Shown here: one piece after another, positions 1 through 9,071 of the stretch
Layout: the number at the start of each line of letters is the position of its first letter
Position numbering within the stretch: the first letter of the stretch is position 1
DNA from: Reyranella sp.
GTDB lineage: Bacteria; Pseudomonadota; Alphaproteobacteria; Reyranellales; Reyranellaceae
DNA: 64,000 nucleotides
Assembly: GCA_019750135.1 (NCBI GenBank)
Contig: JAIEOV010000022.1
Span: 124,001 to 188,000 of the forward strand
Reading direction: 5' to 3'
Position numbers and translations under genes: made by a program
Notes under the pieces: generated by a model
What the model was told of the DNA's origin: nothing
What the model saw: the letters and a program-made list of their open reading frames with translations, nothing else
Database searches by the model: none

Positions 1-205
1 GCCGATAGGGCGCCGCAGGATTCGAACAATTCTGGATGTATTTGGCCGAATCGATTCGAGGCCTTGAATCCGAGTGTTTTACGGCCGCCGTTTCCGGACA
101 TCTCCAATCCGGATCGATCATCCCTCCATGGCGGACCCGTTGGGCGGCGACAGCCGCGACAGACCTTGCAAAATGCCGCCGTTCATCAAGCGTGGAGGGC
201 ATGGC

Positions 206-442
206 GTGGCTATCAATGGTACAGCGGTTCTCGCCTTCGGCATCGCGGCGGTGCTTGGTGTTGCCGTCTACAACAACCAGCGAGCCAATGCTGCAAGTTC
301 TGCCGATGCGGCCGTCGAGATGGCGTTGCATGAGGGCGAGGTTGGCGAGCTGCCGCCCAACTACTTCACCAACCCTGCCACATCGCCGCTCGCCGGCTTC
401 TCGCCAGTCGCGCTGACGCCGGCACGTCCGATTCAGCACTAG
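206..442 (+). CDS. Small hypothetical membrane or exported protein (78 aa)
   Basis: I do not recognise a family. A GTG start at 206 is chosen because a GGAGGG ribosome site lies 7-8 bases upstream (194-199) and because the protein then begins directly with a hydrophobic segment (about residues 5-20, ending near YNNQRANA). This could be an uncleaved N-terminal anchor or a signal peptide cut after ANA. The rest is short and low in recognisable motifs, with a Pro-rich tail. The frame also stays open upstream to ATGs at 74, 128 and 173, but those starts would put about 11-44 charged residues before the hydrophobic segment and lack an equally good ribosome site. Expression is inferred only. Confidence 0.4.
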   Translation: MAINGTAVLAFGIAAVLGVAVYNNQRANAASSADAAVEMALHEGEVGELPPNYFTNPATSPLAGFSPVALTPARPIQH

Positions 443-475
443 CTGGGGCGCTCCCACGGCCGGCTGCGTTCGCGA

Positions 476-1294
476 TCAGCCGAGCTGGCGGCGCTTCTCC
501 GGCGCGCCGGAATCGTCGCCGTTCAGCACGGCCGAGGCGGCGCGGTGGGTGGCGGAATCGCCCGCCGCCAGCACCGATCCATCCGAGTTCATGTCGAGTT
601 CGCCGCCCTGCCAGTCGGTGATCAGGCCGCCGGCGCCCTCGACCACGGGAACGAGGGCGGCGAAGTCGTAGAGCTTCAGGGAGTTCTCGACCACCAGGTC
701 GACATGGCCCGAGGCCAGCAGCCCGTAGGCATAGCAGTCGCCGCCCCAGCGGAAGAGTTTCACCCGCTGGGTCAGCGCCGCGTGGCGCTTCTCCCAGTCG
801 CCGGGGAACATGATCGGCGCCGTCGAATACATGTAGGCATTCGCGAGATCGGCACAGGCGCGCACGGCGATCGGCTGGCCGTTGAAGGTCGAGCGCTCGC
901 CTGAGACGCCCAGCCAGCGCTCGCCCAGGATTGGCTGGTCGATGATGCCCAGCACGGGCTTGCCGTGATGCAGCAGCGCAATCAGTGTGCCGAAGATCGG
1001 CAGGCCGGTGATGAAGGCCTTGGTGCCGTCGATCGGATCGAGCACCCAGACGTAGTCGGCGTCCGTGCGCACCGCGCCGTGCTCCTCGCCGAACACGCCA
1101 TGCTGCGGCACGTGCTCGGTGAGCAGAGCCCGCATGGCCGTCTCGGCCTCACGGTCGGCGATGGTGACGGGACTCGCGTCGGTCTTGTCGTCAACGGCGA
1201 CGGCGGTGCGGAAGTAGCGCCTGGCGATCGGCCGTGCTGCGTCGGCGAGTCGCTGGGCCAAAGCGACCAGCTCGGCGGGAACCGGTCCGGCCAC
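476..1294 (-). CDS. hisN: Histidinol-phosphatase, inositol monophosphatase family (HisN type)
   Basis: This 272-residue protein belongs to the Mg2+-dependent inositol monophosphatase superfamily. The metal-binding motifs are visible: GEEHG at about 69-73, DPIDGT at 86-91, and the third site in WGGDCYAYG at about 183-191. That last motif is typical of the HisN branch, which removes phosphate from L-histidinol phosphate in histidine biosynthesis, rather than of true inositol phosphatases (WDxAAG). The length is normal. It lies 15 bases downstream of the cytochrome c gene on the same strand, so the two may share a transcript. A broader sugar- or inositol-phosphatase role cannot be excluded from sequence alone. 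Confidence 0.85.
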   Translation of the reverse strand: MAGPVPAELVALAQRLADAARPIARRYFRTAVAVDDKTDASPVTIADREAETAMRALLTEHVPQHGVFGEEHGAVRTDADYVWVLDPIDGTKAFITGLPIFGTLIALLHHGKPVLGIIDQPILGERWLGVSGERSTFNGQPIAVRACADLANAYMYSTAPIMFPGDWEKRHAALTQRVKLFRWGGDCYAYGLLASGHVDLVVENSLKLYDFAALVPVVEGAGGLITDWQGGELDMNSDGSVLAAGDSATHRAASAVLNGDDSGAPEKRRQLG

Positions 1295-1309
1295 GTCTTT
1301 GCTCCAGCC

Positions 1310-1840
1310 TTACGGTAGTGGCTTGGGCGAAGCCGCCATGCTGCGCAGGTAGGCGATGACGTCGGCGCGCTCCTGCTCCTTGGGCAGACCGGCGAACGCC
1401 ATCTTGGTGCCCTTGATGTAGGCCGTGGGCTTGAAGATCATGTGGTCGATGTCTTCGTAGGTCCAGTCGCCGCCCTTGGCCTGCATTCCCGACGAGTAGC
1501 TGAAGCCCTCGTGGCTACCCTTCTTGCGGCCGACGACTTCCCAGAGATTGGGACCGACCTTGTTCGGCCCGCCCTTGTCGATGGTGTGGCAGGTGAAGCA
1601 CTGCTTCTGGAAGATCGCCTTGCCGGCCTCGACGTTGGCGCTGGCGAGCTTGGGTCCGATCGGCGGCAGCTCTTGCGCGGGGGCTGCGGCGACGGCCGTC
1701 GTCGGCGCCTCGTCGGACACCGCGATGGCGGGCTTCTCGAGCTTGTGCGGATGAACAAGGGCGTTGGAGACCTTGCCCACCACCATCGCGAACAGCGCCG
1801 AGGCCAGAACGCAGCCCGCAACCGTGTTGAAACTGGCCAT
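1310..1840 (-). CDS. Membrane-anchored class I cytochrome c
   Basis: The protein has 176 residues. An N-terminal hydrophobic segment (about 5-25, uncleaved anchor) is followed by an Ala/Pro-rich linker to residue 60 and a mitochondrial-type cytochrome c domain. Heme is attached at CFTCH (Cys81, Cys84, His85); the likely distal ligand is Met147 in GTKMAFAG. This arrangement matches the CycM/cytochrome c552 type, which carries electrons between the bc1 complex and terminal oxidases at the periplasmic face. The start at 1840 is preferred because a longer frame (to 1885) would put 15 polar residues before the anchor. It is divergent from pheA across about 240 bases. Confidence 0.85.
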   Translation of the reverse strand: MASFNTVAGCVLASALFAMVVGKVSNALVHPHKLEKPAIAVSDEAPTTAVAAAPAQELPPIGPKLASANVEAGKAIFQKQCFTCHTIDKGGPNKVGPNLWEVVGRKKGSHEGFSYSSGMQAKGGDWTYEDIDHMIFKPTAYIKGTKMAFAGLPKEQERADVIAYLRSMAASPKPLP

Positions 1841-2076
1841 AGTCAGATCCCGAAGCGCCCAAAATTCCGGACGTTGCTGTAGCACGCCCTCAGTGCGGCC
1901 AGTAGTATCCGATCACGGCCGCGCGCTCGCGCGGCGGAACGTCGCAAGTGCCGGATTTTGCGAGGTTTTTCGCTCTTCGGCGCAGCGCCGCCGGGCGATT
2001 TGACGTGGGTGATCCGGCGGGCGAAACAACCCGCCGACAACAGGCATAGGGCGTGAGACCCGGGGGATCGGACGAG
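1841..2076. other. Divergent intergenic region between cytochrome c and pheA
   Basis: About 236 bases separate two divergent genes, so both promoters should lie here. A TTGACG hexamer occurs at 2001-2006 on the plus strand but has no convincing -10 element at 17 bases. GC-rich short palindromes are present near 1918-1935. I see no riboswitch-like or leader-peptide structure for pheA. Confidence 0.3.
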
Positions 2077-2997
2077 ATGGCTAAGGGGCGGACGAGCCGC
2101 AGCGATAGGGGCCGCGGCAACAGGGGCGTGGCGAGCAACACCATCGCTTTCCAGGGCGAGGCCGGCGCCAACTCCGACATGGCCTGCCGTTCGGCCTTTC
2201 CCTACATGACGACGCTGCCGTGCCCGACCTTCGAGACGGCGATGGCCGCCGTCCAGGCTGGCAAGGCCGAGCTGGCGATGATCCCGGTCGAGAACTCGAT
2301 CGCCGGCCGCGTCGCCGACCTGCACAGCCTGCTGCCTCACACCAAGCTCAAGATCGTCGCCGAGCATTTCCAGCGCGTCGAGCACTGCCTGGTGGCGCTG
2401 CCCGGCGCCACGCTGAAGTCGATCAAGACGGTGAAGAGCCACGTCCAGGCGCTCTCGCAGTGCCGCAACTTCCTGAAGAAGCATCGCTACGCGCCGCTGG
2501 TGCACGGCGATACCGCGGGTGCGGCGCGCGAGATCGCCGAGATCGGCGACAAGAGCGTCGGCGCCATCGCCTCCTCGCTGGCGGCGCGCATCTATGAGCT
2601 GAAAGTGCTGGCGCGCAACATAGAGGACGCCGACCACAACACCACGCGCATGCTGGTGTTCTCGCGCGACGAGGCCCAGCCCGACTGGCGCACCGTGCAG
2701 TGCATGACCGCTTTCCTGTTCCGGGTGAAGAGCGTGCCGGCCGCGCTCTACAAGGCGTTGGGCGGCTTTGCCACCAACGGCATCAACATCGTGAAGCTCG
2801 AGAGCTACCTGTCGGGGGCGCATTTCGAGCAGGCGCAGTTCTACGCCGAGGTCGAAGGCCATCCGGCGCAGCGCGGGCTGAAACTCGCCCTCGAGGAGCT
2901 CGGCTTCTTCTCCGAGGAGTTCAAGCCGCTCGGCACCTTCCCGGCCCATCCCTTCCGTCGCAAAGGCTGGGAAGCGCCGACGCGGCCCGGTACCTGA
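2077..2997 (+). CDS. pheA: Prephenate dehydratase
   Basis: This monofunctional enzyme converts prephenate to phenylpyruvate in phenylalanine biosynthesis. The catalytic periplasmic-binding-like fold starts at IAFQGEAGANS and ends near NTTRMLVF, the family's TR-containing catalytic motif. A C-terminal ACT domain follows (VKSVPAALYKAL onward, with the LESYL motif) and should bind phenylalanine for feedback inhibition. ATG 2077 gives 306 residues. ATG 2053 and GTG 2128 are also in frame, and GTG 2128 would place the N-terminus right at the domain start as in many relatives. rpe follows after only 4 bases, suggesting co-transcription. Confidence 0.92.
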   Translation: MAKGRTSRSDRGRGNRGVASNTIAFQGEAGANSDMACRSAFPYMTTLPCPTFETAMAAVQAGKAELAMIPVENSIAGRVADLHSLLPHTKLKIVAEHFQRVEHCLVALPGATLKSIKTVKSHVQALSQCRNFLKKHRYAPLVHGDTAGAAREIAEIGDKSVGAIASSLAARIYELKVLARNIEDADHNTTRMLVFSRDEAQPDWRTVQCMTAFLFRVKSVPAALYKALGGFATNGINIVKLESYLSGAHFEQAQFYAEVEGHPAQRGLKLALEELGFFSEEFKPLGTFPAHPFRRKGWEAPTRPGT

Positions 2998-3001
2998 CGC
3001 C

Positions 3002-3664
3002 ATGCCGCAACAGCCGGTCCGCATCGCTCCGTCGATCCTGTCGGCCGATTTCGCCGCCCTGGGCCGCGAGATCGAGGCGGTCACGGCGGCTGGCGCCGAC
3101 TGGATCCATGTCGACGTCATGGACAACCACTTCGTGCCCAACCTCACCATCGGCCCAATGGTCGTGAAGGCGCTCAGGCCGCACAGCAGGCTGCCGTTCG
3201 ACTGTCATCTCATGGTGACGCCGGTCGATCCGCTGGTGCCGGCTTTCGTCGAGGCCGGCGCCGACACGATCTCCTTCCATCCCGAGGCGGGGCCGCACGT
3301 CCATCGCACCATCCAGCTCATCAAGAGCCACGGCAAGAGAGCGGGCTGCGTGCTCAATCCGGCGACGCCGCTTGGCGCCATCGAGAACGTGCTGGCGGAT
3401 CTCGACCTGGTGCTGGTGATGAGCGTCAATCCAGGCTTCGGCGGCCAGGCCTTCATCGAAAGTCAGCTCGCCAAGATCGCCGCCCTGCGCAAGGCGATCG
3501 ACGCGCTGGGCAAGCCGATCGATCTCGAGGTCGACGGCGGCGTCAACGCCGAGACCGCCAGGCGCTGCATCGAGGCCGGCGCCGATGCGCTGGTGGCCGG
3601 CACCGCGGTGTTCAGCGGCGGGCCGGACAAGTACGCCGCCAACATCAAGGCGTTGCGCGCGTGA
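3002..3664 (+). CDS. rpe: Ribulose-phosphate 3-epimerase
   Basis: This cytosolic TIM-barrel enzyme interconverts ribulose-5-phosphate and xylulose-5-phosphate in the pentose phosphate pathway or Calvin cycle. The 220-residue length is standard. Signature elements are the N-terminal PSILSADF, the metal/catalytic region HVDVMDNHFVPNLTIGP, the MSVNPGFGGQ loop, and DLEVDGGVN near the C-terminus with the second catalytic Asp. The stop overlaps a GTG start of the next frame (GTGA), consistent with translational coupling. Confidence 0.95.
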   Translation: MPQQPVRIAPSILSADFAALGREIEAVTAAGADWIHVDVMDNHFVPNLTIGPMVVKALRPHSRLPFDCHLMVTPVDPLVPAFVEAGADTISFHPEAGPHVHRTIQLIKSHGKRAGCVLNPATPLGAIENVLADLDLVLVMSVNPGFGGQAFIESQLAKIAALRKAIDALGKPIDLEVDGGVNAETARRCIEAGADALVAGTAVFSGGPDKYAANIKALRA

Positions 3665-4161
3665 GGGTCACGCAGCAGGCGCTCGCGATCGCGCGCATCC
3701 AGGCTGGCTCCGGTGCCGCCGACGACAAGGCTCGGGTGATGGCCTGGGATCGGCTCAACAGCATGCTGTCGACGCTCGCTTCCAAGACGTCGGTGCTGCT
3801 GCGCTTCAACGCCATCGTCGTCGCCGCCCTGGCCTATGTCCTGGTCATCGCCCCCAGCGAGCCGGTCATGGGCACCAATGCGATCGTCAGGTTGATGGGT
3901 CAGATCGTCGGCCATGGCAGCCTGCTGGCCAGCGTCGTGAGCTGCGGTTTCGCCTTTCCGGTGATCAACGTGCAGTGGGAATTCTTCGGCATGCGGATCG
4001 ATCGGCCGCTCGATACCGAGTCGCCCTTCGACGATGCCGCCCTGCAGCGCCTGGGCGACCTCGTCGCCTGGCGCACGCGGCTCTATTCATGGGCCTGGCG
4101 GCTGGCGGTCGTCGGCGGAATTGGCTTTGCGGTCCTGGTCGGAATCGGCACCCTGCACTGA
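3661..4161 (+). CDS. Hypothetical membrane protein (about 166 aa)
   Basis: No family is recognised. The frame begins with a GTG overlapping the rpe stop (GTGA); an ATG at 3739 would give a shorter protein. Three to four hydrophobic stretches are visible: around RFNAIVVAALAYVLVIAP, GQIVGHGSLLASVVSCGF, and WRLAVVGGIGFAVLVGIGTL at the very end. A polar stretch with RPLDTESPFDDAALQRLGDL lies between them. Position between rpe and a GST-like gene, both on the same strand, suggests a single operon. Its function is unknown. Confidence 0.6.
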   Translation: MRVTQQALAIARIQAGSGAADDKARVMAWDRLNSMLSTLASKTSVLLRFNAIVVAALAYVLVIAPSEPVMGTNAIVRLMGQIVGHGSLLASVVSCGFAFPVINVQWEFFGMRIDRPLDTESPFDDAALQRLGDLVAWRTRLYSWAWRLAVVGGIGFAVLVGIGTLH

Positions 4162-4178
4162 AAGCAGGAGGGGCCCCC

Positions 4179-5111
4179 ATGGCAGATATCGCCGACATCA
4201 TCCTTCATCACTATGCCGCCTCGCCGTTCGCCGAGAAGGTGCGGGTCGCCCTCGGCCTCAAACAGGCGGCGTGGAAGTCGGTCGACATCCCCAACGTCAT
4301 GCCCAAGCCCGACCTGATGCCGCTGACCGGCGGCTATCGCAAGACGCCGGTGATGCAGGTCGGCGCCGACATCTACTGCGACACCCAGCTCATCATGCTG
4401 GAGCTCGACAGGCGCCTGCCGACGCCAGGCCTGTTGCCCAAGGGCCGCGAGGGCGAGGCGCGCGCCATCACCATGTGGGCCGACCGCACCATCTTCGGTC
4501 CGGCCGTCGGCGTGGTCATGAGCCAGATCCCGATCGAGGGTCGGTTCGGCGAGACCTTCAAGAAAGACCGAAGCGAATTCTCCGGCCGCAATTTCGATCC
4601 CGAGCGGCTGCGCGCGGCGCTGCCGATGATGCGCGATCAGACCTATGTGCTGCTGTCCCTCGCCAGGACGATGCTGAGCGACGGCCGCAAGTTCCTGCTG
4701 GGCGCGGAACCCTGCCTGGCCGACTGCGCGCTCTACAATCCGGTATGGTTCATCCAGAGCCAGCTCGGCGAGACGGCGGCGCCGCTCGACCGGCTTCCCG
4801 AGATCGTCGCCTGGTCGCAGCGCATAAAGGCGCTGGGCGCCGGCAAGCGCAGCGATATCAGTGCCGGCGAGGCGCTCGACATCGCCAGGGCGGCCGAGCC
4901 TGCGACGACGGTCTTCGACGCCGACGATCCCAGCGGCCTGAAGGCCGGCCAGAAGATCAGCGTCACGCCGGACGATACCGGCAGGGTGCCTGTCGAGGGT
5001 GTCCTGGTCGGGTTGACGCCCGATCGCGTCTCGATCCGGCGCAGCGATCCGCGGGCGGGTGACGTGGTCGTCCACTTCCCGCGCGCCGGCTTCGTCGTCC
5101 TCCCGCTATAG
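4179..5111 (+). CDS. Glutathione S-transferase family protein with C-terminal extension
   Basis: ATG 4179 follows a strong AGGAGGGG ribosome site and opens a 310-residue protein. Residues about 6-80 form a thioredoxin-like GST N-domain (ILHHYAASPFAEKVRVAL, then GGYRKTPVMQVG with the cis-Pro region and DTQLI). An all-helical C-domain extends to about residue 235. Typical GSTs end at 200-230 residues; here roughly 65 more residues follow (TTVFDADDPSGLKAG onward), with a beta-rich composition resembling a small barrel. A glutathione-dependent transferase or thiol-protection role is inferred; the substrate is unknown. The gene ends inside CTATAG, whose complement is also the stop of the convergent PhzF gene. 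Confidence 0.75.
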   Translation: MADIADIILHHYAASPFAEKVRVALGLKQAAWKSVDIPNVMPKPDLMPLTGGYRKTPVMQVGADIYCDTQLIMLELDRRLPTPGLLPKGREGEARAITMWADRTIFGPAVGVVMSQIPIEGRFGETFKKDRSEFSGRNFDPERLRAALPMMRDQTYVLLSLARTMLSDGRKFLLGAEPCLADCALYNPVWFIQSQLGETAAPLDRLPEIVAWSQRIKALGAGKRSDISAGEALDIARAAEPATTVFDADDPSGLKAGQKISVTPDDTGRVPVEGVLVGLTPDRVSIRRSDPRAGDVVVHFPRAGFVVLPL

Positions 5112-5996
5112 CGAGATCTCGCCCTTCAGGACCGGCACGCAGCCGCCGCCGACACTGGCACGGATGCCGTCCGACGCGCGCCAGGCCGCGCAGGCCAGCA
5201 GGCTCGGCCGGCCCATCTCGACGCCCTGGGTAATGTCGTAACGCGCCTTGTCGGCCGTGCCGAGGGACAGCAGCAGGGCGGCCAGGGGCGTCGCCGCGCT
5301 GCCGGTGGCGGCATCCTCGATCGTGCCGGACAGCGGCGAGAACATGCGGGCGCGAAGCCGCGTCGACTCGGCGCTCTTGCCGTCGTGAGCGTAGAGATAG
5401 ATTGGCAGCCGGCGAGGGCCAAGATGTGGGAAGGCCTCTCGTGCCGCCCTGAACCGCGTCAGGTCGGGCGTCGCGCGTGTCAGCGCGGCGGGCGTGACCT
5501 CGGCGACCACGAAGGAATTGCCGACTGACGCCGCGACGGGCCGGTGCGCGGCGACAAGAACCTCGCTCGGGTCGATGCCGACGCAGCTCGCCACAAGATC
5601 GGCCGGCATCTCCTCGGCGAGCGACAGCGGCTGCGGGGCGGCAATGGTGACCGTGCCGGCGCCGTCGGTGCGAACCTCGACCAGGCCCGCGATCTCCTCG
5701 AAACGCAGCAGGCCTTCCTTGGCGCGGCCCAGGCCAGCCAGCACCCAGCCGGTGCCGACATTGGGATGGCCGGCGAACGGCATCTCGGCGGTGCGGTTGA
5801 AGATGCGCACGCGCGCGGTATTCGCTGCATCAGCTGGCGGCAGGACGAAGGTCGTCTCGCTGAGATTGAACTCCGCCGCCAGCGACTGCATCTCGCCGTC
5901 GCTGAGGCCGCGAGCATCGGGAAACACCGCGAGCGGGTTGCCGCCGAAGCGCCGGTCGGTGAAGACGTCGACAGTGACGAAGGAAAACGTGCGCAT
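5106..5996 (-). CDS. PhzF family phenazine-biosynthesis-like isomerase/epimerase
   Basis: The 296-residue protein starts VTVDVFTDRRFGGNPLAVF, the family's conserved N-terminus, and contains FNLSETTFVL with the conserved catalytic Glu and MPFAGHPNVG with GHP. It also has EDAATGSAA near the C-terminus, which matches the second half of this two-lobed diaminopimelate-epimerase-like fold. No phenazine genes are nearby, so it is a family member of unknown substrate rather than a phenazine enzyme. It converges with the GST gene, the two reading frames overlapping by 6 bases. Confidence 0.85.
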   Translation of the reverse strand: MRTFSFVTVDVFTDRRFGGNPLAVFPDARGLSDGEMQSLAAEFNLSETTFVLPPADAANTARVRIFNRTAEMPFAGHPNVGTGWVLAGLGRAKEGLLRFEEIAGLVEVRTDGAGTVTIAAPQPLSLAEEMPADLVASCVGIDPSEVLVAAHRPVAASVGNSFVVAEVTPAALTRATPDLTRFRAAREAFPHLGPRRLPIYLYAHDGKSAESTRLRARMFSPLSGTIEDAATGSAATPLAALLLSLGTADKARYDITQGVEMGRPSLLACAAWRASDGIRASVGGGCVPVLKGEISL

Positions 5997-6007
5997 ATCA
6001 ACCTCGC

Positions 6008-6073
6008 TGTCACCCCGAGCGTAGCGAGGGGCCTTTCGGGAACAGGAAAGGTCCTCGCTAAGCTCGGGATGAC
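6008..6073. repeat. REP-like imperfect palindrome
   Basis: Arms at 6008-6029 and 6052-6073 pair with few mismatches (TGTCACCCCGAGCGTAGCGA against the complement of TCGCTAAGCTCGGGATGACG). It lies between the PhzF start and the stop of the isomerase gene on the same strand. The core CACCCCGAGC..AGCGAGG resembles dispersed extragenic palindromes common in alphaproteobacteria. It may act as a terminator or mRNA end protector, but has no T-run. Confidence 0.6.
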
Positions 6074-6084
6074 GCTAGTGTTAG

Positions 6085-7014
6085 TTAAACAACCTCGACG
6101 CCGATCTCGTCGGCGATGCGGCGCAGGCCGGCCAGCGAACGCGCGGTGGCGTTGCGTCCGTCGTGCGGGCAGTGAGTCTCGATGCTGGCCAGCACTTCCT
6201 TGGCCTCGACTCCGCTCAGCAGCCGCTTGAGCTCGGCCGGCCACGGCACGTCGCCGTCGCCCAGCGGCACCGTGCGCTTTGCCGTGAGGTTGCGATCTTT
6301 GAGATGGATGGCCGTGGTGAACTTGGCGAGGGTAGCGATATCGGCGTCGCTCGGCCGCTCGCCGGTCGACCAGGAATTGGCGATGTCGACCAGGGGCCGC
6401 AGGTAGCGCAGCTTTAGCTGCGGATCCTGCTGCTCGAACTCCTCCTCGTCGGGATTCACCTCGTGAAAGGCCTTCTCGTCCGCGACGAAGAAGGCGGCCA
6501 GTTCGGCGATGTTGCCGACGTTGCAGACCGGTTCGTTCTCGAGCTGCAGCGTGATGTCGTAGTGGTGGGCAAGCCCCATCAGCTTGTTCAGCTGGTCGGT
6601 CAGCCTGCTGAGATCGGAGGGCCGAAAGCCGCCGTAGCGCAGATAGCTGAAAATCCGCATGTGGGGTGCACCCAGGATCACTGCGACCTGCATGGCATGC
6701 TGCCACCACTCCTCGGCCGGGCAGTCGTCGGGATCGAAGGCGAAGTCGACCTTGCCCCCGCCGAAAGCCACCCTGCCGGGCGCCTTCCACTTGAAGGCAG
6801 GCGACACGAAGGCCGGCACGCTGATTCCCGCCTTCTCGAGCGTCCGGCTGATCTGGATGACCTCGTCGGTCTTCATGCTGAGGAGATTGCGTCCGCCCAC
6901 CGTGCGCATGTCGAGACGTTGCAGCCCGTGTTCGTGGGCAAAGGAGATCATTTCATCCAGGGTCGGGCCGATTTCGTCGCCGATGACGGATAGCTGAAGG
7001 CGCGGAAGAGTCAT
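6085..7014 (-). CDS. Sugar phosphate isomerase/epimerase-like TIM-barrel protein
   Basis: The 309-residue protein belongs to the xylose-isomerase-like/AP endonuclease family 2 barrel. Supporting elements are the N-terminal [20 protein letters not shown], strand-end acidic residues in [13 protein letters not shown] (metal-binding Glu) and IHLKDRN (metal-ligand His/Asp) and [10 protein letters not shown]. These fit a divalent-metal site for an isomerase, epimerase or dehydratase on a small sugar or polyol. The family is broad and the substrate cannot be read from the sequence. Its 5' end faces the DUF853 ATPase gene with about 64 bases between, which must hold both promoters. Confidence 0.7.
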   Translation of the reverse strand: MTLPRLQLSVIGDEIGPTLDEMISFAHEHGLQRLDMRTVGGRNLLSMKTDEVIQISRTLEKAGISVPAFVSPAFKWKAPGRVAFGGGKVDFAFDPDDCPAEEWWQHAMQVAVILGAPHMRIFSYLRYGGFRPSDLSRLTDQLNKLMGLAHHYDITLQLENEPVCNVGNIAELAAFFVADEKAFHEVNPDEEEFEQQDPQLKLRYLRPLVDIANSWSTGERPSDADIATLAKFTTAIHLKDRNLTAKRTVPLGDGDVPWPAELKRLLSGVEAKEVLASIETHCPHDGRNATARSLAGLRRIADEIGVEVV

Positions 7015-7078
7015 GTCGCCAGCCTACTATGGCTCCATAACTTTGGCTAAAGTCGAATGTGCGACCGATGGAGACGGC

Positions 7079-8716
7079 ATGAGCGACGATACGGCGATCT
7101 TCGTGGGAACGAGCGACGCCGACCAGTTCCTGCTCCTGAAATACGCCAACCGGCACGGCCTGATCGCCGGCGCCACCGGCACCGGCAAGACCGTGACTCT
7201 GCAGACCATCGCCGAGGGGTTCTCCGCCTATGGCGTTCCGGTCTTCATGGCCGACGTCAAGGGCGACCTGTCGGGTGTCGGCCAGACAGGCGGCGACAAT
7301 CCGCGCGCGATCGAGCGGGCCAAGCAGCTCAAGATCGAAGGCTATGCCGGCCGCGCCTTCCCGGCGATCTACTGGGACCTGTTCGGCGAGAAGGGCCATC
7401 CGGTGCGCACCACGGTGACGGAGATCGGTCCCGTGCTGATGGCCCGCCTGCTGCAGCTCAACGCCACGCAGGAAGGCGTTCTGAACATCGTCTTCAAGGT
7501 GGCCGACGAACAGGGCCTGCTGCTGCTCGACTTCAAGGACCTGCAGTCGGTGCTGCAATGGACGGCCGAGAACGCGGGCTCGCTCACCACCAAGTACGGC
7601 AACGTCAGCAAGCAGACCGTCGGCACCATCCAGCGCGCGCTGCTGACGCTCGAGCAACAGGGAGGCGAGCGCTTCTTCGGCGAGCCGGCGCTCGACCTCA
7701 AGGACATGATCGGCCGCGACGCGTCGGGCGCCGGCTACATCAACATCCTCGCGGCCGACAGGTTGATGCAGAGTCCGCGCCTCTACGCCACGTTCCTTCT
7801 GTGGTTGCTGTCGGAGCTGTTCGAGGTCATGCCCGAGATCGGCGATGCCGACCGGCCGAAGTTCGTCTTCTTCTTCGACGAAGCGCATCTCCTGTTCGAC
7901 GACGCGCCCAAGGCGCTTCTCGACAAGATCGAGCAGGTCGTGCGCCTGATCCGCTCCAAAGGCGTCGGCGTCTACTTCATCACCCAGAACCCGCTCGATG
8001 TCCCGGAGTCGGTGCTGGGCCAGCTCAGCAACCGCGTGCAGCACGCCCTGCGCGCCTTCACGCCGAAGGACCAGAAGGCGGTGAGGACCGCCGCCGACAC
8101 CTTCCGTCCCAACAAGAAGTTCAACGCCGCCGAAGCCATCCTCGAGCTCGGCGTCGGCGAGGCGCTGGTCTCGTTCCTCGACGCCAAGGGCGTGCCCGAG
8201 CCGGTCGAGCGCTGCTTCGTGGCACCTCCGCGCGGCCGCATCGGTCCGGCGACCGATGCCGAACGCGCGGCTACGATCAAGGCGAGCCCGCTCGCCGGCA
8301 AGTATGACCGCACCGTCGATCGCGAATCGGCGTACGAGGTGCTGAACGGCCGCGCCGGCGCCGGCCAGGTCGAGCACGAAGGTGCTGAGCCCGTGCCCGT
8401 GCCGAGCCGCCGCGGCCAGTACGACGCGCCGCCGCCGGGTAGCTCGGGTCCATGGGGGCGCACCCGGATCCCGCAGACGGAGCCGCAAGAGGTACCGCCG
8501 CCTCCGAAGCCGCGGGCACGCACCAGTGCGCCGAGAAGTCCCGCCGAGCCCAAGCCGCCGCGGACGCCAACGAGCCGCAGCGATTCGATCAGCACGACGG
8601 TTGCCAAGACGGCAGCGCGCACCGTGACCAATGTCCTGGTCCGCGAGGTGACCAAGGCCGTGTTCAAGGATGGCGGCGCCATCCTGCGCGGCGTGCTGGG
8701 CTCGCTGCGCAAGTAG
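7079..8716 (+). CDS. HerA-like helicase/DUF853 ATPase
   Basis: ATG 7079 has a GGAG site 6 bases upstream and gives 545 residues. A RecA-like ATPase core is evident: Walker A in [12 protein letters not shown] near the N-terminus, [12 protein letters not shown] after it, and a Walker B-like segment [16 protein letters not shown] at about residues 260-275, followed by the sensor-like [12 protein letters not shown]. The C-terminal 100 residues are Pro/Arg-rich and probably disordered, ending in a helix. Members of DUF853 (E. coli YjgR) are HerA/FtsK-related ATPases of uncertain role, possibly in DNA processing. The stop is 3 bases from the convergent cupredoxin stop. Confidence 0.85.
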   Translation: MSDDTAIFVGTSDADQFLLLKYANRHGLIAGATGTGKTVTLQTIAEGFSAYGVPVFMADVKGDLSGVGQTGGDNPRAIERAKQLKIEGYAGRAFPAIYWDLFGEKGHPVRTTVTEIGPVLMARLLQLNATQEGVLNIVFKVADEQGLLLLDFKDLQSVLQWTAENAGSLTTKYGNVSKQTVGTIQRALLTLEQQGGERFFGEPALDLKDMIGRDASGAGYINILAADRLMQSPRLYATFLLWLLSELFEVMPEIGDADRPKFVFFFDEAHLLFDDAPKALLDKIEQVVRLIRSKGVGVYFITQNPLDVPESVLGQLSNRVQHALRAFTPKDQKAVRTAADTFRPNKKFNAAEAILELGVGEALVSFLDAKGVPEPVERCFVAPPRGRIGPATDAERAATIKASPLAGKYDRTVDRESAYEVLNGRAGAGQVEHEGAEPVPVPSRRGQYDAPPPGSSGPWGRTRIPQTEPQEVPPPPKPRARTSAPRSPAEPKPPRTPTSRSDSISTTVAKTAARTVTNVLVREVTKAVFKDGGAILRGVLGSLRK

Positions 8717-8719
8717 CCG

Positions 8720-9067
8720 TCAAGCCTCGACGATCAGCGTTCCATCCATGTCCTCGTGGCCGTCGCCGCAGAAGACATCGCAGAAGAAGGTAAAGCTGCC
8801 GGGCTTGGCGGGCAGCAGCGCCACGGGCGTCTCCTGGCCCGGGACGATGTCGGCGCGCACGCCGAGGTCGGGCATCTTGAAGCCGTGGATGCGGTCCTCC
8901 GACGTGAGCACCAGCACCACCGGCTGACCGGTCTTGACCGTCACCTTGTTCGGGTGGAACTCGAACTTCTTGGCGCTGATGCGGATCTCCGCCGGCGTCT
9001 CGGCAGCGAGACGCGCGGCCCCCAGTGCGCTGCCGGCGAGCAGCGCGATCATCGTCCTGCGGTGCAT
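8720..9067 (-). CDS. Secreted CuA-type cupredoxin domain protein
   Basis: The 115-residue protein has an N-terminal signal peptide (RR at residues 3-4, then ALLAGSALGAARLAA). A single cupredoxin domain carries all the residues of a binuclear CuA centre: His61 (RIHGF) and Cys96, Cys100, His104, Met107 in CDVFCGDGHEDM, i.e. C-x3-C-x3-H-x2-M. That pattern is the one in cytochrome oxidase subunit II and nitrous oxide reductase; ordinary blue-copper proteins have only one Cys. Here it is a stand-alone soluble domain. It starts 4 bases after the metallophosphoesterase stop, so it should be translated from the same ECF-type promoter. It may be a periplasmic electron carrier or copper carrier. Confidence 0.8.
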   Translation of the reverse strand: MHRRTMIALLAGSALGAARLAAETPAEIRISAKKFEFHPNKVTVKTGQPVVLVLTSEDRIHGFKMPDLGVRADIVPGQETPVALLPAKPGSFTFFCDVFCGDGHEDMDGTLIVEA

Positions 9068-9071
9068 GGCG

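Noticed and set aside
1-30. Complement contains GTTCGAATCCTGCGG, like the T-arm and 3' end of a tRNA
   Set aside because: The 5' side of the T-stem does not pair, no acceptor stem or CCA follows, and no anticodon arm is present upstream.
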